This document shows, in pieces, positions 32,077 to 33,033 of a stretch of DNA of 33,033 nt. The translations under genes were made by a program, and so were the position numbers. The notes beneath the pieces were generated by a model. It was not told where the DNA came from. It was given only the letters and a program-made list of their open reading frames with translations, and searched no databases. The DNA is from Parabacteroides sp. (GTDB taxonomy: Bacteria; Bacteroidota; Bacteroidia; Bacteroidales; Tannerellaceae). Within the stretch, counting starts at the first letter, position 1; each line of letters starts with the position of its first letter. Location of the stretch: positions 1 through 33,033 of the forward strand of contig JAQVCX010000031.1 of assembly GCA_028689545.1 (NCBI GenBank). Direction: 5' to 3'.

Positions 32077-32688
32077 TTATTTGTTCTTGCTTAGCTCACG
32101 GCTCTTGGATCCAAGATAACCTCCGTGGTGGCGCAGCGCATAGTCTCTGCTGTTGAAATGGATACGCTTCATGGTCTCGACGACGAGGATGTCGCCGATC
32201 ACGGTCATGACGGTCGTGGAGGTCGTGGGCGTAAGTCCTAGCGGACAGACTTCCTTGGGGGCGCCGGTCAGCAGGCAAATGTCGGCTTCGGCGGCCAGCG
32301 GGCTATCCGGGTCGCTGGTGATGACGATGAATCGCATATCCGGCTCCAAGCCCCGTGTAAGTTCCACCAATTCCAGCAACTCCCGTGTCTTTCCGGAGTT
32401 GGAGATCAATAGCATGATGTCGGAATGCTGTATGATACCCAAGTCGCCGTGTTGCGCCTCGCTGGGATGCAGGAAAAAGGCCGGCGTACCGGTCGAGCTG
32501 AAGGTGGTGGCGATGTTCATGGCGATCTGCCCGGCCTTTCCCATTCCACTCATGATCAGTTTCCCACCTAGGTCGTGTACATGCTCCACTATAAGCGATA
32601 CCGCTTCCTCATATCCGGACGTAACGGGTATGTTGCGAACCGCTTCCGCTTCTTGCTCCAATAAAGAGGTGATATTTTTGTTTACCAT
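32077..32688 (-). CDS. kdsD: Single-domain SIS sugar-phosphate isomerase, probable arabinose-5-phosphate isomerase
   Basis: The 203-residue protein consists of one SIS domain. It has the phosphosugar loop LIMSGMGKAGQIAMN (44-58), FFLHPSEAQHGDLG (71-84) with His74 and His80, LISNSGKTRE (94-103), the conserved PTTSTTVMTVIGDIL, and the end DYALRHHGGYLG. This pattern is that of KdsD/KpsF/GutQ isomerases, which convert ribulose 5-phosphate to arabinose 5-phosphate for Kdo and lipid A core synthesis. Those enzymes normally add two CBS domains (about 320 residues). The CBS-less form is known from Bacteroides. The PfkB kinase follows after 18 bp. A 6-phospho-3-hexuloisomerase is the main alternative, but the HPSEA.HGDLG and C-terminal His-Gly-Gly pattern favours the A5P group. 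The symbol is by similarity. Confidence 0.8.
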   Translation of the reverse strand: MVNKNITSLLEQEAEAVRNIPVTSGYEEAVSLIVEHVHDLGGKLIMSGMGKAGQIAMNIATTFSSTGTPAFFLHPSEAQHGDLGIIQHSDIMLLISNSGKTRELLELVELTRGLEPDMRFIVITSDPDSPLAAEADICLLTGAPKEVCPLGLTPTTSTTVMTVIGDILVVETMKRIHFNSRDYALRHHGGYLGSKSRELSKNK

Positions 32689-32734
32689 ATTGTTGATTGA
32701 TTGTTTTACGGCATTTCTGCCAAAGTAACGATCG

Positions 32735-32742
32735 CGAAAGTA
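32735..32742 (-). promoter_or_regulatory. Possible -7 element (TACTTTCG) for the isomerase-kinase operon
   Basis: The minus strand reads TACTTTCG, the same one-mismatch variant as at susC, 46 bp upstream of the ATG at 32688. TTACTTTG nearer the gene (about 32721-32728) is an alternative with one mismatch. No -33 box settles the choice. Confidence 0.3.
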
Positions 32743-32811
32743 TTTATATTTACTGATACCCGCATCATTTTACCCCGGCTTTCTCACAAAACTTTTTCGG
32801 AAGATAGGACT

Positions 32812-33018
32812 TCAAGAGAACTGGGCAGATATCAGTTCGCGCAGTTGTCCGACATAGTAGAATGGAATATTCAGCAACGAGAAGGACTTGCCTAGGCTGG
32901 TCACTACCGGGAGTTTGACACTTCCTTTCTTTGAAGAAATTTGCAACTCTCTGAAATAGTATCTATTAAAACTCTTTTTTATGTCAAATATAGTATTTAT
33001 CTTTGTAGCTACATAAAG
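32812..33018 (-). pseudogene. Possible C-terminal fragment of a protein gene
   Basis: A minus-strand frame is open from after a TAA (33021-33019) to TGA (32814-32812), about 68 codons, with no ATG. Its second half reads VKLPVVTSLGKSFSLLNIPF followed by YYVGQLRELISAQFS. It uses codons (CTC CCG GTA GTG ACC AGC CTG) that look like genuine genes of this genome, unlike the AT-rich first half. I do not recognise the family. It could be the tail of a gene truncated by rearrangement, or chance. Confidence 0.3.
32998..33005 (+). promoter_or_regulatory. -7 promoter element (TATCTTTG) pointing out of the right edge
   Basis: An exact TATCTTTG lies 23 bp before an ATG at 33029-33031, the last codon-sized unit of the window. 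Spacing and orientation match the other promoters here, so a plus-strand gene probably starts at the edge. Its product cannot be seen. Confidence 0.45.
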
Positions 33019-33033
33019 TTATGCAAGTATGAA

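Overview
The window looks like a chromosomal segment of a gut Bacteroidota of the Parabacteroides / Porphyromonas / Tannerella branch, with Parabacteroides the best guess. This is judged from protein content and signals, not from a database search. The pointers are a SusC/SusD pair, a dipeptidyl peptidase of the DPP7 type, a subtilisin ending in a type IX secretion (T9SS) sorting domain, and repeated -7 promoter elements of the Bacteroidota form TAnnTTTG instead of sigma-70 boxes. No rRNA, tRNA, CRISPR array, prophage or intact insertion sequence was seen.

Left part (1-5.8 kb): the 5' end of a minus-strand AAA-ATPase/nuclease-family gene is cut by the window edge. A decayed susD C-terminus lies directly in front of a GH29 alpha-L-fucosidase, which suggests the remains of a polysaccharide utilisation locus. 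A long hairpin and a single-gene ATPase follow. Then come ruvB, with a clear promoter, and a polysaccharide flippase 11 bp behind it.

Middle, plus strand (5.9-16.8 kb): a strong promoter drives a compact run of four genes. These are a hybrid-free sensor histidine kinase with a periplasmic binding domain, a DUF389 membrane protein, secreted DPP7 (family S46), and a membrane-anchored TPR/AraC-type regulator. A separate 1089-residue secreted protein made of four diverged modules follows. It is separated from the converging genes by an array of four 22-bp palindromic repeats.

Middle, minus strand (17.1-29.3 kb): read in transcription order, a DEAD-box RNA helicase with its own terminator, then susC-susD, a C69 dipeptidase, a C1B aminopeptidase-like cysteine peptidase and an S8 subtilase. 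A 92-bp palindrome-ended miniature element lies between the C69 and C1 genes. With DPP7, four secreted peptidases sit within about 13 kb. No glycosidase adjoins this susCD pair, so a role in peptide capture (as for RagAB) is a reasonable inference.

Right part (29.3-33 kb): a 720-bp gene-free stretch holds a second, degenerate 22-bp-period repeat array. Minus-strand genes follow for a lipoprotein tyrosine phosphatase, a PfkB sugar kinase and a single-domain SIS arabinose-5-phosphate isomerase. The right edge holds a possible gene fragment and a promoter pointing out of the window. I found no obvious new defence or mobile system. The most unexplained structures are the two 22-bp arrays, the nested-palindrome element, and the kinase/DUF389/DPP7/AraC operon.
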